Below the pieces are notes generated by a model. The model saw only the letters and a program-made list of their open reading frames with translations. It ran no database searches and was not told the origin of the DNA. The position numbers and the translations under genes were made by a program. Shown piece by piece: positions 39,961-48,865 of a stretch of DNA of 64,000 nucleotides (position 1 is the stretch's first letter; each line of letters opens with the position of its first letter). The stretch covers positions 568 to 64,567 of the forward strand of contig NZ_QPII01000013.1 in assembly GCF_003336675.1 (NCBI RefSeq), read 5' to 3'. The DNA comes from Billgrantia montanilacus. Lineage in GTDB: Bacteria; Pseudomonadota; Gammaproteobacteria; Pseudomonadales; Halomonadaceae.

Positions 39961-40917
39961 TCACTTCCAGAAGTCACGAATCGAGGCGATGCCCTGGGCG
40001 CCCACCGCACGCGCATGGTTGGCGTCGAAGCGGGTCATCCCGCCCAGCGCAAAGACCGGCATGGCGGCGCGCTCGACAAGCTGCTGGAAGTCGTGCCAGC
40101 CCATGGGTGGCACCTCGGGATGGGATGGTGTCGTACGCAGCGGCGACAGGGTGACGAAGTCGCAGCCGATGCTCGAGGCCTGGGTCAGCTGCTTCTGGTC
40201 ATGCGTCGAGGACGCCAGCCACTTGGCTTCCGAAATCGGGCGCCGCTCCAAGGACATCAAGCGCTCACTGGTGAGGTGTACGCCATCGGCATCGACCTTC
40301 TCCAGCAGCGCGGGATCGGCATTGAGAAGTAGCCTCGCGCCGTGCTCACGACACAGCGCCAGGGCACGCTCAGCTCGAGCCAGGTAGGCCGCTTCGTCCA
40401 GCGACTTGGCGCGCAGCTGCACCAGCCTCACGCTGTCCTCGACCAGCGCCCGGGCCAGGCGAGCCTCGAATACCTCATCGTCCGGCTCCTCCGCCGTGAT
40501 GAAATACTCGGTGGGCAGCATCACGGCCTGGAGAATCGGCAGGTTGGCCGCCGGGAACGGGTAGTTGACCAGTTCCTGCAACGGCACCCAACGCACCGCC
40601 TGGCCTTCACGGCCAAACGGCTCGCCGCTGAACTCATGCACCTGCCAGACGTCCAGCAGGATATGCTTGTCGGGGTATTCGTGATGAATGCGGATCAGCG
40701 GCTGGGCACGCTTGATCTCGACACCCAGTTCCTCATGGAGCTCACGCTTGAGCCCTTCCAGGCCCGTCTCGTAGGGTGCCAGCTTGCCGCCGGGAAATTC
40801 CCACAGGCCACCATGATCGACATTGGACGGACGGCGGGCGATCAGCGCCTTGTCGCCATCGCCGCTGATGATGGCGGCCGCCGCCACGTGCACCCTTCTC
40901 TTCACCATTACGTTCAT
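39961..40917 (-). CDS. Nudix hydrolase fused to a thiamine-phosphate-synthase-like domain
   Basis: A 318-aa two-domain protein. The N-terminal half (about residues 1-135) is a MutT-type Nudix domain with ARRPSNVDHGGLWEFPGGK and the Nudix box GLEGLKRELHEELGV. The C-terminal half (about 155-318) resembles ThiE/TenI: VQLRAKSLDEAAY, LLLNADPALLEKVDADGVHLTSERL, SPLRTTPSHPEVPPMGW, FALGGM. This fusion is common in gammaproteobacteria next to argJ-secA. The Nudix half probably removes 8-oxo-dGTP; the ThiE half has lost parts of the normal substrate motif and its activity is unknown. A second ATG three codons in is also possible. Confidence 0.88.
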   Translation of the reverse strand: MNVMVKRRVHVAAAAIISGDGDKALIARRPSNVDHGGLWEFPGGKLAPYETGLEGLKRELHEELGVEIKRAQPLIRIHHEYPDKHILLDVWQVHEFSGEPFGREGQAVRWVPLQELVNYPFPAANLPILQAVMLPTEYFITAEEPDDEVFEARLARALVEDSVRLVQLRAKSLDEAAYLARAERALALCREHGARLLLNADPALLEKVDADGVHLTSERLMSLERRPISEAKWLASSTHDQKQLTQASSIGCDFVTLSPLRTTPSHPEVPPMGWHDFQQLVERAAMPVFALGGMTRFDANHARAVGAQGIASIRDFWK

Positions 40918-40984
40918 TCACCCTTTACCCGCTTGACCCATGCCGTCCACCCGGCACAGGGTTGTTCGTCTGCCAAATTCGCTC

Positions 40985-42214
40985 TCAGCTGCGATACTCG
41001 GCGTTGATGCTGACATAGTCGTGGGACAGGTCGGAGGTCCAGACCGTCGCGCTCTCCTCGCCACGCCCCAGGGTGATCCGTATCACGATCTCTTCCTGGC
41101 TCATCACCCGACTGCCGGCTTCCTCGGTGTACCCTGCCGCCCGGCCACCGTATTCGACCAGGCGAATATCGCCCAGGTCGATGGTCACTCGCGTCACGTC
41201 GAAATCCTCCACCGGTGCCCGCCCCACGGCGGCGAGGATGCGCCCCCAGTTGGCATCGGAAGCGAACAGGGCAGTCTTGACCAGGGGAGAGTGGGCAACG
41301 GTGAAGGCGACATCCAGTGCCTCCTCCCGGCTAGACGCCTCGTTGACCTGAAGTGTCACGAACTTGGTCGCCCCCTCGCCGTCGCGAATGATCGCCTGGG
41401 CCAGCTCGGTCATCACACGCTGCAGACCATTGCGAAACACGGCGATCTGCTCGTCGCTGGCCACCTCGGCGCCCCGCCCGGTGGCGATCAGCATGCAGGC
41501 ATCGTTGGTGGAGGTATCCCCATCGACGGTGATGCAGTTGAAGGAGCGGTCCACTGTCTCACGCAGCAGCCCGTCCAGCAGTGGCTGCGCAATGGCAGCA
41601 TCGGTCGCCACGAAGGCCAGCATGGTGGCCATGTTGGGCTTGATCATGCCCGACCCCTTGCTGATGCCGTTGATGACCACCGTCTGCTCGCCCATTTCCA
41701 GGCTCACGCTGGCGCCCTTGGGCCGGGTATCGGTGGTGAGGATGCCCTCGCCGGCCTGCTGCCACGACTCGGCGCCCTCGTCCAGGGACGACAGCGCCGT
41801 CGGCAGCCCGCCCAGCAGCCGATCCATGGGCAGCGGCTCGCCGATCACCCCAGTGGAGAACGGCAGTACGGCGTCCTCGGTGACGCCGGCCAACCGTGCC
41901 AGCTCGGCACAGGTGGCGTGGGCATCGCGTAGCCCCACTTCGCCAGTGCCGGCGTTGGCGTTGCCGGTATTGATCACCAGCAAACGGGCACTGTCACCAC
42001 GTGCCTGGCATGCGGCCAGATTCGCCTTGGCCACGGTAACGGGAGCGGCACAGAAGGCATTACGCGTGAAGCTTCCCGCCACCCTGGCTCCCTCGGGAAT
42101 CTCGATGACCACCAGATCCCGCCGCCCAGGCTTCTTGATGCCCGCCATGGCGGACCCCAGGCGCAGCCCGTCTATCGCCGGCATCGCCGGAAAACATGTC
42201 TCACCCACAGCCAT
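40985..42214 (-). CDS. argJ: Bifunctional ornithine acetyltransferase / N-acetylglutamate synthase
   Basis: A 409-aa enzyme that recycles the acetyl group in arginine synthesis. It is made as a precursor that cleaves itself before the Thr of KPNMATMLAFV to give alpha and beta chains; that sequence is present together with KGSGMI. The ATG at 42214 is preceded by CAGGAGAC; the frame extends 14 codons upstream without a good ribosome-binding site. It follows secA by about 20 bases. Confidence 0.95.
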   Translation of the reverse strand: MAVGETCFPAMPAIDGLRLGSAMAGIKKPGRRDLVVIEIPEGARVAGSFTRNAFCAAPVTVAKANLAACQARGDSARLLVINTGNANAGTGEVGLRDAHATCAELARLAGVTEDAVLPFSTGVIGEPLPMDRLLGGLPTALSSLDEGAESWQQAGEGILTTDTRPKGASVSLEMGEQTVVINGISKGSGMIKPNMATMLAFVATDAAIAQPLLDGLLRETVDRSFNCITVDGDTSTNDACMLIATGRGAEVASDEQIAVFRNGLQRVMTELAQAIIRDGEGATKFVTLQVNEASSREEALDVAFTVAHSPLVKTALFASDANWGRILAAVGRAPVEDFDVTRVTIDLGDIRLVEYGGRAAGYTEEAGSRVMSQEEIVIRITLGRGEESATVWTSDLSHDYVSINAEYRS

Positions 42215-42234
42215 CGTGTCGTCTCCTGTCCTGG

Positions 42235-44976
42235 TCAGCTCAGCTGGCCGCAGCACTGCTTATACTTCTTCCCCGAACCACACGGGCAGGGATCGTTGCG
42301 ACCGACCTTGGGTCCTTCGCGGCGAACCGGACGGCCATCGGCTCCCGGGGCCACGGCCGCCTGGGCATTCTCGTCACCCTCTTCGAGCGCCGGCGCATCA
42401 TGACGGCTGCTGGCCGCGGCCTTCTCACGCTCCAGCGCCTCACGCCGCTGGCGCTCCAGCTCGTCGACTTCCTCGGGCTTGCGCACGTGAACGTGACTGG
42501 TAACGCGGGTGATGTCCGCCTTGATGTTCGTCAGCAGCGTCTGAAACAGTTCGAAGGCCTCGCGCTTGTACTCCTGCTTGGGATTCTTCTGAGCATAGCC
42601 GCGCAGGTGAATACCGCGACGCAGGTGATCCATCGACTGGAGATGCTCCTTCCAGCGGGTGTCGAGAATCTGCAGCATGATCTGCTTCTCGAAGCGGCGA
42701 ATCAGTTCTGTTCCGGCCGCTGCAACCTTGTCCTCGTACGTCTTGCGATGCATCTCCTGGAGCCGTTCGCGCAGCTGCTCTTCATGGAAGCGGTCATCCT
42801 GCTCGGCCCACTCCACCACTGGCGCAGTGAGGTTGAACTCGCTCCTCAAGTGCTCCTGCAGCCCTGGCAGATCCCATTGCTCCTGCAGGCTCTGAGGCGG
42901 CACGAAGTCGCTGATGGTCTGGTCGAGGACTTCGTCACGAATGCCCAGCACGTTCTGGGAGACATCGTCGGCCGAGAGGATCTCATTGCGCTGCTCATAG
43001 ATCACCCGGCGCTGGTCGTTGGCAACGTCATCATATTCAAGCAGCTGCTTGCGGATATCGAAGTTGCGGCTTTCGACCTTCTTCTGGGCCCGCTCCACGG
43101 CATTGGAGACCATCTTGTGTTCGATGGCCTCGCCACGCTCGAGACCCAGCGCCTTCATCATGCGCTGCACCCGATCAGAACCGAACAGGCGCATCAGGCT
43201 GTCTTCCATGGAGAGGAAGAATCGGGTCGAACCCGGGTCGCCCTGGCGGCCGGCGCGGCCACGAAGCTGGTTGTCGATACGCCGCGATTCGTGGCGCTCG
43301 GAGCCGATCACATGCAGGCCACCCGCGGCCAGCACCGCTTCGTGACGGACCCGCCACTCCTCCTTGAGCTGCTCGACCTGCTCGTCGGTGGGATTCTCGA
43401 GCTTGGCTACCTCAGCCTCCCAGTTGCCGCCCAGCACGATATCGGTACCGCGACCGGCCATGTTGGTGGCGATGGTAACGGCACCGGGCCGGCCGGCCTG
43501 GGCGATGATCTCGGCTTCACTCTGGTGCTGCTTGGCGTTGAGTACGTTGAAGGCGAGACCTTCCTCCTTCATCAGGTTGGCCAGGTATTCAGAGGTCTCG
43601 ATGGATGCCGTGCCTACCAGCACGGGGCGCCCCGCTTCTGTCTCGGCCTTGACGTCCTTGATGATCGCCTCGAACTTCTCCTCGGCGGAAAGGTAGACCA
43701 GGTCATTCAGGTCCTTGCGAATCAGCGGCCGATTGGTGGGAATCACCACCACATCCAGCCCATAGATCTGCCGGAATTCGAAGGCTTCGGTATCGGCGGT
43801 ACCGGTCATCCCGGCCAGCTTCTCGTAGAGACGGAAATAGTTCTGGAAGGTGGTCGACGCCAGCGTCTGGCTCTCGCGCTGAACGGGCACCCCCTCCTTG
43901 GCCTCCACCGCCTGGTGCAGGCCCTCGGACCAGCGACGCCCCGGCATGGTCCGGCCGGTGTGCTCGTCGACGATGACCACCTGATTTTCAGCGACGATAT
44001 AGTCGACGTCACGCTGATAGAGGTGGCGAGCGCGCAGGGCCGAATGCATGTGCTGCAGCAGATTGAGATTCTGGGCGGCATAAAGCGAATCATGCTCGCC
44101 CAGCAGCCCCTCCTCGCGCATCAACTCCTCAACCTTGTTGTGACCCGCTTCGGTGATCTCGACCTGCTTCTGCTTTTCCTCGATCAAGAAGTCGCCGCTG
44201 ACCGGCACGTCAGGGTCTTCCGACACCTCGCCCTTGACCAGGTGCTTCGCCAGCCGGTCGACCACCTGATAAAGCTCGGTATTCTCGTCCACCGCACCCG
44301 AGATGATCAGAGGCGTGCGTGCCTCGTCGATCAGAATGGAGTCGACTTCATCGATGATGGCGTAGTGCAGGCCACGCTGTACCTTGTCTTCCAGCGAGAA
44401 CGCCATGTTGTCGCGCAGGTAGTCGAAGCCGTACTCGTTGTTGGTGCCGTAGGTGATGTCGCAGGCATAGGCTGCCCGCTTCTCCTCGGAGGTCTGGCCG
44501 GCGTAGATGGTGCCCACCGACAGCCCAAGGAACTCGTACAGCGGGCGCATCCATTCCGCATCACGGCGGGCCAGATAGTCGTTCACGGTGACCACATGCA
44601 CGCCCTTGCTTGGCAGTGCATTGAGATAGACCGCCAGGGTGGCGACCAGGGTCTTGCCCTCGCCGGTCTTCATCTCGGCGATGCGCCCACGGTGCAGGGT
44701 CAGGCCGCCGACCAGCTGGACATCGAAATGACGCATGCCCATCACCCGCTTGCTCGCCTCGCGTACCGTGGAAAAGGCTTCGGGTATCAGCGAATCGAGG
44801 GTCGCACCGGCGGCGAGGCGTTCGCGGAATTCACCGGTACGCGCCTGGAGCGCGGCATCGTCGAGCGCTTCGAACTGCGGCTCGAGAGCGGTCGCCTCGG
44901 AGGCCTGGCGGTGCATTCGCTTGACTTCACGGTCGTTCTTGGAGCCGACGACCTTGCGTAAAAGAGAGTTGATCAT
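42235..44976 (-). CDS. secA: Preprotein translocase ATPase SecA
   Basis: A 913-aa motor of Sec-dependent export. It has Walker A MKTGEGKT near residue 105, the [23 protein letters not shown]-like motif, [27 protein letters not shown], and a C-terminal zinc-binding SecB/phospholipid contact region [14 protein letters not shown]. The ATG at 44976 ([17 protein letters not shown]) is the family start; only a weak GGA is upstream, which would suit control by upstream translation. A short exported frame precedes it by 90 bases. Confidence 0.97.
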   Translation of the reverse strand: MINSLLRKVVGSKNDREVKRMHRQASEATALEPQFEALDDAALQARTGEFRERLAAGATLDSLIPEAFSTVREASKRVMGMRHFDVQLVGGLTLHRGRIAEMKTGEGKTLVATLAVYLNALPSKGVHVVTVNDYLARRDAEWMRPLYEFLGLSVGTIYAGQTSEEKRAAYACDITYGTNNEYGFDYLRDNMAFSLEDKVQRGLHYAIIDEVDSILIDEARTPLIISGAVDENTELYQVVDRLAKHLVKGEVSEDPDVPVSGDFLIEEKQKQVEITEAGHNKVEELMREEGLLGEHDSLYAAQNLNLLQHMHSALRARHLYQRDVDYIVAENQVVIVDEHTGRTMPGRRWSEGLHQAVEAKEGVPVQRESQTLASTTFQNYFRLYEKLAGMTGTADTEAFEFRQIYGLDVVVIPTNRPLIRKDLNDLVYLSAEEKFEAIIKDVKAETEAGRPVLVGTASIETSEYLANLMKEEGLAFNVLNAKQHQSEAEIIAQAGRPGAVTIATNMAGRGTDIVLGGNWEAEVAKLENPTDEQVEQLKEEWRVRHEAVLAAGGLHVIGSERHESRRIDNQLRGRAGRQGDPGSTRFFLSMEDSLMRLFGSDRVQRMMKALGLERGEAIEHKMVSNAVERAQKKVESRNFDIRKQLLEYDDVANDQRRVIYEQRNEILSADDVSQNVLGIRDEVLDQTISDFVPPQSLQEQWDLPGLQEHLRSEFNLTAPVVEWAEQDDRFHEEQLRERLQEMHRKTYEDKVAAAGTELIRRFEKQIMLQILDTRWKEHLQSMDHLRRGIHLRGYAQKNPKQEYKREAFELFQTLLTNIKADITRVTSHVHVRKPEEVDELERQRREALEREKAAASSRHDAPALEEGDENAQAAVAPGADGRPVRREGPKVGRNDPCPCGSGKKYKQCCGQLS

Positions 44977-45066
44977 GAAACGTCCAATATCGGCATATGA
45001 CAATCGGCCAGTAGTGAAAGCGGGCATGGCATACCGCCAAGCCCCCACCGGCAGGAATCGATGGCT

Positions 45067-45444
45067 TCAGAGTTGACGGCGCAGGTCGGGTGGACCGCGG
45101 CGCGTCAGGACGTCATGAGCGGCGGGCCAACACCGCCAGGGCGGCATCCGCCGCGGAGGTCGAACACGGCATGCCACGACCCTTGGCTTGCGCGGGGGCC
45201 AGTGTGGCAGCGCCCGTCGTCGTGCCACATAGCGACAGCGGGCACGCATCAGCGTCGGCGCCAGGATGCAGGTCTGGACCACGCGTTCCGCCAGCCGCAG
45301 GGTCTCCGCCTGGGTCAGCCCGGCGGGCAGCAGGCAGCTCACCAACAGGCCGGCCAGCCACCAGCGTGAGCGCTGTCGACGGCGCACCGCCGCTCCCGCG
45401 TTGGGAGCGGCGACGGAATGGCCTTGTGGCTGGTCGGTGGTCAT
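45067..45444 (-). CDS. Short signal-peptide reading frame upstream of secA (SecM-like by position)
   Basis: A 125-codon frame whose first half looks real. ATG is preceded by GGGAGA, a polar/basic 28-residue lead and a hydrophobic signal segment (WWLAGLLVSCLLPAGLTQA) ending in a plausible signal-peptidase site before ETLRL, with native high-GC third positions. The second half is very rich in Arg/Pro/Trp and uses rarer codons, whereas another frame over 45113-45240 has more native codon use, so a frameshift is possible. In the annotated frame the protein ends VLTRRGPPDLRRQL. The RxGP element resembles the arrest end of SecM (RAGP) and related RAPP-type peptides. I do not recognise a homologue; treat as hypothetical. 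Confidence 0.35.
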   Translation of the reverse strand: MTTDQPQGHSVAAPNAGAAVRRRQRSRWWLAGLLVSCLLPAGLTQAETLRLAERVVQTCILAPTLMRARCRYVARRRALPHWPPRKPRVVACRVRPPRRMPPWRCWPAAHDVLTRRGPPDLRRQL

Positions 45445-45564
45445 GCTGTAGCGTTTCTCCCGAGCGTGCTAGGCTTTGCCGTAACCACGGGCGTTGGACA
45501 CAGGACAGCGGCCAAGGTCGCTATCGGCAACCTGGAGAAGGCATCTGCCCCCGAGAATAAGCCC

Positions 45565-46026
45565 ATGAGTATAAAGGTTAAGGGTTCACGCGCACAGCCC
45601 ATGTCACGTCTGCTGGGCGGAGGTGGCGAATTGGCGCCGCTGATGCGCACCGCAAGGCTGATCGCTCGCGCCCAGCAACACCTGCGGGACCACCTGCCGG
45701 ATGAGGTGGGCGAACACGTCCATGTCGGGGGCTTTCGCGAGGGGAAACTGACGATCATCACCGACCGCGCCGTCTGGCTGACCTGGCTTCGCTACGAACA
45801 GCAGCGCCTGCTCACACTGCTACATCAGCTGCCGGAGTTCGCCGCGGTCACGGGGTTCACGCTCAAGGTGCGGCCGGTGCGGCCGCTCAAGGTGCCCGCA
45901 CGCCAGGTGCGTCAGCTACCGGCACCCGCCGCGGACGAGATCGCCGCCTGCGCCGCCGATACCGAGGATCCCCGCCTCAAACGCGCCCTGGAGCGGCTCG
46001 CCTCCCACGCCCAGCCCCGCGACTAG
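45565..46026 (+). CDS. DUF721 family protein
   Basis: A 153-aa basic protein with the DUF721 pattern: LARTARLIARAQQHLRDHLP-like lead, LTIITDRAVWLTWLRYEQQRLL and a short KVRPVRP segment. Actinobacterial DUF721 proteins (DciA-like) load the replicative helicase; gammaproteobacterial members near secA are related but their role is not proven here. ATG at 45565 or at 45601 is possible; neither has a strong ribosome-binding site. It is divergent from the short frame upstream of secA. Confidence 0.75.
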   Translation: MSIKVKGSRAQPMSRLLGGGGELAPLMRTARLIARAQQHLRDHLPDEVGEHVHVGGFREGKLTIITDRAVWLTWLRYEQQRLLTLLHQLPEFAAVTGFTLKVRPVRPLKVPARQVRQLPAPAADEIAACAADTEDPRLKRALERLASHAQPRD

Positions 46027-46100
46027 ACCAGCCTGCGCGGGGTCACGTCCGCACCGGCAGGCTCATATCAACCGATACCGAACATTCATGCCCATGCCAC

Positions 46101-46361
46101 TCATTCGAGTCGGTAGGTATCGCCCTCGACCTCGACTTCCTTGATGTCGGCAAACGAGACCATCACGCCCTGGATATCGCCGGGTTGCCCGTCGTGCTCA
46201 GTCAGCGTCGTCTCGGGAATGACCTTCACTCCGGTTGCCCCGACATGCTGAACCCGTGCCGAGAAACGCTTGCCCTCACGCTCCACCACCACTCGCTCAC
46301 CAAACATGCAGCGCCCTATCTGAACCAACAGCTCGGCTTCACTCACACGATTGACGGCCAT
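46101..46361 (-). CDS. Uncharacterised 86-aa protein
   Basis: A small acidic protein (MAVNRVSEAELLVQIGRCMF...) with a very strong ribosome-binding site, GGAGGAG, eight bases before the ATG, and native codon use. It has no signal peptide or membrane segment; alternating Val-rich stretches (ERVVVEREGKRFSARVQHVG and VMVSFADIKEVEVEGDTYRLE) suggest a small beta-barrel. I do not recognise the family. It stands alone, convergent with the DUF721 gene, and an inverted repeat TCACTTG...CAAGTGA lies at 46392-46418, just upstream of its start. Confidence 0.75.
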   Translation of the reverse strand: MAVNRVSEAELLVQIGRCMFGERVVVEREGKRFSARVQHVGATGVKVIPETTLTEHDGQPGDIQGVMVSFADIKEVEVEGDTYRLE

Positions 46362-46688
46362 GTGTCTCCTCCCTGATCCGTTTAACCTTCATCACTTGCC
46401 TATCCCAATGACAAGTGAAAGGCTCATGAATTCACCCCGCTGCCAGGTACCTGCCGGATTTGACCGATCGTCGAAAGGTTTGGATTAGCAGATCAGCGAC
46501 AAGTCCGACAAGCTCCTAGTACTGTAGGCAATTCTCACGACCTCCACCCGGAACCGAGCCACCCTGGCTACCGGTGGCTAACCCAGCGGCGCTGACGCTA
46601 TCCTTTAGCCGATTATCGGCCGTTCGCTCACGTCTCGACTCACCGTGGCAAAGAGAGCTTAGAAAATCGACCCGTTCAGGAAACCAAC
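46362..46688. other. Intergenic region, no gene seen
   Basis: These 327 bases separate two divergent genes (86-aa protein and winged-helix regulator). Apart from the inverted repeat TCACTTG (46392-46398) / CAAGTGA (46412-46418), which could be an operator or hairpin near the leftward gene, I see no ORF with a plausible ribosome-binding site. The promoters for both genes must lie here, but no clear -35/-10 pair was identified. Confidence 0.5.
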
Positions 46689-46991
46689 ATGTCACTCAGC
46701 AAGACCCGCTCCAGCTTCTACCGCCGCCTCTACGTGGCTCACCTGATCAGAACCGGAATTGCCAGTGTGCCTGCGCTCATTGAGACAACCGGCATGCCGA
46801 GGCGTACCGCCCAGGACACCATCACGGCTCTGGAGGAGCTCGATATCCGCTGTGAGTTCGAGCCCGACGCCGGAGGCAGACACAACATCGGACGCTACGT
46901 GATACGAGACTGGGGCCCCATCTCACCTGAGTGGATCTCCGCCCATGCCGACCGGCTTCGCCACGCGCTTGGGTACCCTGCCATACCATGA
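46689..46991 (+). CDS. Small winged-helix DNA-binding protein
   Basis: A 100-aa protein beginning MSLSKTRSSFYRRLYVAHLI. The centre (SVPALIETTGMPRRTAQDTITALEELDIRCEF) reads as a helix-turn-helix followed by a short wing (GGRHNIGRYVIRDWG). AGGAAA precedes the ATG. Similar small HTH proteins occur in Halomonas and Marinobacter without assigned function. Its stop overlaps the start of the next gene by four bases (ATGA), so the regulator and the lipoprotein hydrolase are co-translated. Confidence 0.8.
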   Translation: MSLSKTRSSFYRRLYVAHLIRTGIASVPALIETTGMPRRTAQDTITALEELDIRCEFEPDAGGRHNIGRYVIRDWGPISPEWISAHADRLRHALGYPAIP

Positions 46992-48046
46992 GCCGGCTAC
47001 GTTGCATCCTGCCGCTAGCGCTGCAAAATGGCCTGCTGAAGCCAGTCTGGTTGATCACCGCACTGCTGGCAGTGGGGGGCTGTGCCAGCGATGCAACCCT
47101 GCAATCGCCCGGCCCGGGCGCCGAGGAGCCAAGGCTCACAACACACCAGGTCGTTGCCGACGATGGCTACCGGCTGCCGTTACGCCATTGGCCCGCACAG
47201 AACGAAGCCGGCAGCGTGGTCCTGGCGGTGCACGGCTTCAACGACCATGCCGGTAGCTTCAATGTGCTTGCCGACGCCCTGACCCGCCAAGGCGTGGAAG
47301 TCTATGCCCATGACCAGCGGGGCTTCGGCACCACCGAACAGCGCCGCCTGTGGTCGGGGCATCAGCGTCTGAGCGATGACGTGGCGCTGCTCGCAGACCT
47401 GCTGCGCGAACGCCATCCCCACACGCCGCTCTACCTGATCGGCAAGAGCATGGGGGCGGCTATCGTGATACTCGCCATGACCGACGACGACCCTCCTCCT
47501 GTGGATGGCAGCGTATTGATCGCCCCCGCCGTGTGGGGGCGAGAGGCGATGCCGTGGTACCAACGCCTGGGGCTGTGGCTTGGCGTTCGCCTGATACCGC
47601 AGGTGTCCTTTTCGGTACGCACCACCCGGCGCCTGGGAATCGAGCCCACCGATGATGAGGCGATCAAGCGCCAGTTGGCCCAGGACCCGCTGATCCTGCG
47701 CAGCGCCCGCGTCGACACCCTGGCGGGCCTGACAGGGGCAATGGACAGCGCCCTGGAAGCCGCCAGCGAGCTGCCGGGGCCGACCTTGATCCTCTATGGC
47801 GACGAAGACCAGGTCATCCCGGCCGAGGCATTCTGCGCCCTGCTGGACAAGCTGCCCGAACCGGGCTCGAAGACGCCTGGCTGGCGTCTGGTGCTCTACC
47901 CGGACGGCTACCATATGCTGACCCGCTATACCCAGCGTGAACGCACCGAGGAGGATATCGTCGCCTGGCTGACCAATCCGGCCGCCCCCCTGCCCTCCGG
48001 CCACGAGACGAGCCACAGCCAGGCCCGCAAGACGCTTTGCCACTGA
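46988..48046 (+). CDS. Lipoprotein alpha/beta hydrolase, monoacylglycerol-lipase-like
   Basis: A 352-aa serine hydrolase with an N-terminal lipoprotein signal (VWLITALLAVGGC, lipobox Cys near residue 33), so it should be membrane-anchored outside the cytoplasm. The catalytic triad is visible as GKSMGAAIV (nucleophile Ser), YGDEDQVIP (Asp) and DGYHMLTR (His), together with VLAVHGFNDHAG for the oxyanion hole and a lid region. The overall pattern matches serine aminopeptidase S33/monoacylglycerol lipases. The start ATG at 46988 overlaps the stop of the winged-helix gene. Confidence 0.88.
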   Translation: MSRLRCILPLALQNGLLKPVWLITALLAVGGCASDATLQSPGPGAEEPRLTTHQVVADDGYRLPLRHWPAQNEAGSVVLAVHGFNDHAGSFNVLADALTRQGVEVYAHDQRGFGTTEQRRLWSGHQRLSDDVALLADLLRERHPHTPLYLIGKSMGAAIVILAMTDDDPPPVDGSVLIAPAVWGREAMPWYQRLGLWLGVRLIPQVSFSVRTTRRLGIEPTDDEAIKRQLAQDPLILRSARVDTLAGLTGAMDSALEAASELPGPTLILYGDEDQVIPAEAFCALLDKLPEPGSKTPGWRLVLYPDGYHMLTRYTQRERTEEDIVAWLTNPAAPLPSGHETSHSQARKTLCH

Positions 48047-48158
48047 GGTGGGCACCGTGGCAATTGTCACTGCAAGCTGCAAAATTCCGTCCGCACCCCC
48101 GAGATTGGCCGCTGCAAATGTGGTTGACATGTCACCAGCTAGAGCAGAATGTAGTTAA

Positions 48159-48782
48159 ATGAGCGTTGATAGGCACGGAACCGCCCACCATGACAACGGC
48201 TCCTCATATGCGCTTGTCAAGCAGTTCGACGCCGCCATCGAGCGGCTTTCCTCCGCGAATGCCGTTGCAGCCGTCTCTCCCGTATTCGAGGTGATCGATA
48301 CGGCACGCCCCCTGATGTTCGATACCAGGGGGCTGGAGGCCCTCTATACGCGCGTGCCGGCGATCGAGGCCGCCGGATTCTTCGGCGGTAGAGACTGGGA
48401 TTATCCTCAGACACTGGTGCCTTCGCTCGCCGTGCGTACGGTGCGGCACGGTATTGCCGTGACCGACAGCGCCACGCGCTTTCTCGGCTGGCACGCCATC
48501 ACGATCCAGCGCCTTGCGCTAGATCCGAGCCAGGTCATGCGGGTGTACTTCTTCAATCCCAACAACGATAGCGGGCAAGACTGGGGACAGGGAATCGTCA
48601 CATCGACCCTAGGCAATGGCGAACTTTACGGTGAAGCCTCACTACCGGTTGCCCAATTCGCATCGCGGCTATACGTCTTTCACTATGATCCGCTCAAAAA
48701 GGGCGAACCGGCCGATATTCCAACTGATGATGTAGATCGGGCCAAGGGTCTGGCCCAGGATAGCTGGGCGTCTGGGTGCTAG
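48159..48782 (+). CDS. Uncharacterised 207-aa protein paired with an ATP-grasp ligase
   Basis: I do not recognise this family. The protein is soluble in appearance, without signal peptide or membrane helix. A segment around residues 108-135 (LGWHAITIQRLALDPSQ, then VYFFNPNND) has a His followed about 20 residues later by an Asn-Pro, and is followed by GQDWGQGI. This is faintly like the His/Asn half of papain-type folds, but no catalytic Cys precedes it. A TTGACA at 48124-48129 lies only 30 bases before the ATG and no ribosome-binding site is evident, so the mRNA may be leaderless or the start different. An ATP-grasp gene follows 83 bases downstream. Confidence 0.65.
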   Translation: MSVDRHGTAHHDNGSSYALVKQFDAAIERLSSANAVAAVSPVFEVIDTARPLMFDTRGLEALYTRVPAIEAAGFFGGRDWDYPQTLVPSLAVRTVRHGIAVTDSATRFLGWHAITIQRLALDPSQVMRVYFFNPNNDSGQDWGQGIVTSTLGNGELYGEASLPVAQFASRLYVFHYDPLKKGEPADIPTDDVDRAKGLAQDSWASGC

Positions 48783-48865
48783 CCGCCGATGCCTGGCAGT
48801 CAAGCTCGACAGGACCACTCGAGATCGAGCGTCATTTTCTGCCCAGGGCAGAAGGAGAGCAACAC

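Noticed and set aside
42196-44961. 921-codon open frame antisense to secA
   Set aside because: It is the high-GC shadow of secA in the complementary frame; secA is unmistakable and the antisense translation has no recognisable domain.
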